Source: Eubacterium sp. (GTDB lineage Bacteria > Bacillota > Clostridia > Lachnospirales > Lachnospiraceae). Taken from it: a stretch of 7,684 nucleotides of DNA. This document shows positions 6,357 through 7,684 of the stretch, one piece after another. The stretch covers positions 1 to 7,684 of the forward strand of contig JAFZXD010000256.1 in assembly GCA_017616955.1 (NCBI GenBank), given 5' to 3'. The notes beneath the pieces were generated by a model. That model ran no database searches, had not been told where the DNA came from, and saw only the letters and a list, made by a program, of their open reading frames with translations. How positions within the stretch are numbered: the stretch's first letter is position 1; each line of letters starts with the position of its first letter. Both the position numbers and the translations under genes were made by a program.

Positions 6357-7091
6357 TTATTTTTCGCTGTCAAGCATTGTACGGATCTTATCCGGGATGC
6401 TTGAGTAAAACTGTTTTCTTTCCGCAGCATCCATCTCATGAGGATAGAATGGTTCGGAGAATTCCACAGTGACTTTGCATTTTTTGAGTCCGAGTGGTTT
6501 GTTGTTCTCAAGGATGTTATCAAATCCTGTGAGAGCACAGAGGACCATAGGACTTTGGGATTTTTCGGCCATACGATAACCACCGGTTTTAAACGGAAGT
6601 AACTCTTTGCCGTGATTTCTGGTTCCTTCAGGGAAGAGTCCGAGTGAAAGACCTTGTTTCATATATTCTGTTCCTTGGTTGATAGTTTTGAGACCTTCAC
6701 GAATATCTTTTCTGTCAAGGAAAAGACTTCCGAGATCTGCAACCCACCAGCTGAACAGTGGAACTTTCTTGAATTCTTTCTTTGCAATGAATCCAAGAGG
6801 TCTGTCCGATATAGCCTGAAGAATAATGATATCAAAGTAGCTTCTGTGATTTCCTAAGAAGAGGATACCCTTGTCGGATGGGACTTTTGAAAGATTTTCA
6901 AGTCCTTTTATCTCTATCTCGGTTCCTGCCATGTTAAGCAGTCCTTTGAAGAAGCTCTGAACAAATTTCCAGCATTTTTGCCAGCTCTTGTATCTGTTAG
7001 TTTTTGAAAGAATCCAAAGATATAAGTGATACGGCAGACAGAAGATGACTGCTATAACCACATATATCAATGCGGCGAATAGTTTAAACAT
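6357..7091 (-). CDS. plsC: 1-acyl-sn-glycerol-3-phosphate acyltransferase (PlsC family)
   Basis: Transfers a second acyl chain to lysophosphatidic acid to form phosphatidic acid, the precursor of membrane phospholipids, at the inner face of the membrane. 244 residues, normal for the family. An N-terminal hydrophobic segment (about 4-28) anchors the protein. The acyltransferase motifs follow in order: motif I NHRSYFD (81-87, catalytic His82 and Asp87), motif II around GFIAKKEFKKVP (100-111), motif III FPEGTR (153-158, glycerol-phosphate binding) and motif IV around SPMVLCAL (180-187). The start at 7091 has a modest AAAGG 9-10 bases upstream and begins just before the anchor helix, as expected. 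It lies 37 bases after the malQ stop and 21 bases before the unknown membrane-protein gene. Acceptor preference within the PlsC superfamily cannot be proved from sequence, but all catalytic elements are intact. Confidence 0.93.
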   Translation of the reverse strand: MFKLFAALIYVVIAVIFCLPYHLYLWILSKTNRYKSWQKCWKFVQSFFKGLLNMAGTEIEIKGLENLSKVPSDKGILFLGNHRSYFDIIILQAISDRPLGFIAKKEFKKVPLFSWWVADLGSLFLDRKDIREGLKTINQGTEYMKQGLSLGLFPEGTRNHGKELLPFKTGGYRMAEKSQSPMVLCALTGFDNILENNKPLGLKKCKVTVEFSEPFYPHEMDAAERKQFYSSIPDKIRTMLDSEK

Positions 7092-7128
7092 ATTTCAAAT
7101 ACCTTTGTAAATAAATTATAGAATGATG

Positions 7129-7684
7129 TTATCTTCCAAACATCGTTGCTGTTTCATATAGTCTTTTTGCAAGGGGACCGGTCAGGTCTTCTTCTTTGTA
7201 GCGCCATGACCAGTTACCTTCTCCAATTCCCGGAGTGTTTAGTCTTGCCCAGGAATCAAGTTCGAGAGCATCCTGCAGAGGAACTATCGCCATAGTTGCA
7301 ACCGAACCGAAGCAGGCACGTATCATTACCCAGCATATATCGCTGGCGTCTGTACTGAAATATCTTCTCAGCTTGTCTCTTGATTGTTCAAAACAGTTTT
7401 TATACCAGCCGAGAGTAGTATCGTTATCGTGTGTACCGGTATAGCATACGCAGTTTCTTACATGGTTGTGAGGAAGGAAGTTGTTCTCGTCAGGATTTTC
7501 AAATCCAAACTGAAGTATCTTCATTCCCGGGAATCCGAACTTATCTCTGAGAGCAACTACGGATTTATCAATCTCACCCAGGTCTTCGGCTATGATAGGC
7601 ATATGATAACCGAGTGTGGATTCAAGCAGGGTAAAGAAATTTTCACCCGGTGCTTTAAGCCATTTTCCCTTAACTGCTGTAGGC
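7129..7684 (-). CDS. malQ: 4-alpha-glucanotransferase (amylomaltase, GH77), 3' part only
   Basis: Cytoplasmic enzyme of maltodextrin and glycogen metabolism that moves alpha-1,4-glucan segments between chains and releases glucose. The reading frame stays open to the right edge of the window; the residues before the internal Met at 7602 (GKWLKAPGEN...LGYH) match the family, so that Met is not the start. About 184 complete codons remain of a family length near 500, that is, the C-terminal third. Seen: MPIIAEDLG, holding the Glu that matches the acid/base Glu340 of Thermus amylomaltase, and YTGTHDNDTTLGW, holding the Asp that matches Asp395; the nucleophile Asp lies beyond the window. The end LNTPGIGEGNWSWRY is also typical. 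It is the most upstream visible gene of the minus-strand run. The link to lipid and membrane genes downstream looks like simple chromosomal neighbourhood rather than shared pathway. Confidence 0.95.
   Translation of the reverse strand, partial: PTAVKGKWLKAPGENFFTLLESTLGYHMPIIAEDLGEIDKSVVALRDKFGFPGMKILQFGFENPDENNFLPHNHVRNCVCYTGTHDNDTTLGWYKNCFEQSRDKLRRYFSTDASDICWVMIRACFGSVATMAIVPLQDALELDSWARLNTPGIGEGNWSWRYKEEDLTGPLAKRLYETATMFGR

Noticed and set aside
6347..6583. Minus-strand open frame overlapping the 3' end of plsC in another frame
   Set aside because: The plsC frame carries intact acyltransferase motifs and ends normally; the alternative frame has no motif and no separate ribosome binding site.

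Overview
The window is an ordinary stretch of bacterial chromosome. It contains eight protein-coding genes, two of them cut by the window ends, tightly packed and arranged as two convergent runs. Moderate-to-low GC by eye, heavy use of AGA (Arg) and ATA (Ile), strong AGGAG-type ribosome binding sites and the gene content (MreB-family protein, RecD2 helicase, ComF with double zinc ribbon, and a conserved membrane-anchored protein that I recall from Lachnospiraceae) point to a Gram-positive Clostridia, most likely a Lachnospiraceae such as a Butyrivibrio relative. The genus is an inference from sequence flavour, not a database match.

Plus strand, 1-4869. The window opens inside an MreB/Mbl-family actin gene (1-651, 5' end missing). 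A perfect GC-rich hairpin (667-688) with a poor T-tail follows it. Next come recD2 (714-3032, DNA helicase), comF (2998-3765, overlapping recD2 by 35 bases) and ddl (3790-4869, D-alanine--D-alanine ligase), with gaps so small that the last three are very probably co-transcribed. The themes are cell shape and wall synthesis (MreB, Ddl) and DNA processing or uptake (RecD2, ComF).

Boundary, 4891-4935. A 17-bp perfect inverted repeat with A-tract and T-tract flanks sits between the two convergent runs and looks like a shared bidirectional terminator.

Minus strand, 7684-4935. Reading right to left: the 3' part of malQ (4-alpha-glucanotransferase, 7684-7129), plsC (1-acylglycerol-3-phosphate acyltransferase, 7091-6357), a membrane-anchored protein of unknown function with a very lysine-rich tail (6335-5739), and a CPBP/CAAX-type intramembrane protease homologue (5738-4935) whose start codon directly abuts the stop codon of the unknown gene. 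Spacings of 37, 21 and 0 bases suggest one transcript.

I see no RNA genes, mobile elements, CRISPR arrays or phage genes, and no gene-free stretch longer than 62 bases. I do not see a convincing undescribed system. The part that most deserves a second look is the abutting pair of unknown membrane protein and CPBP protease.
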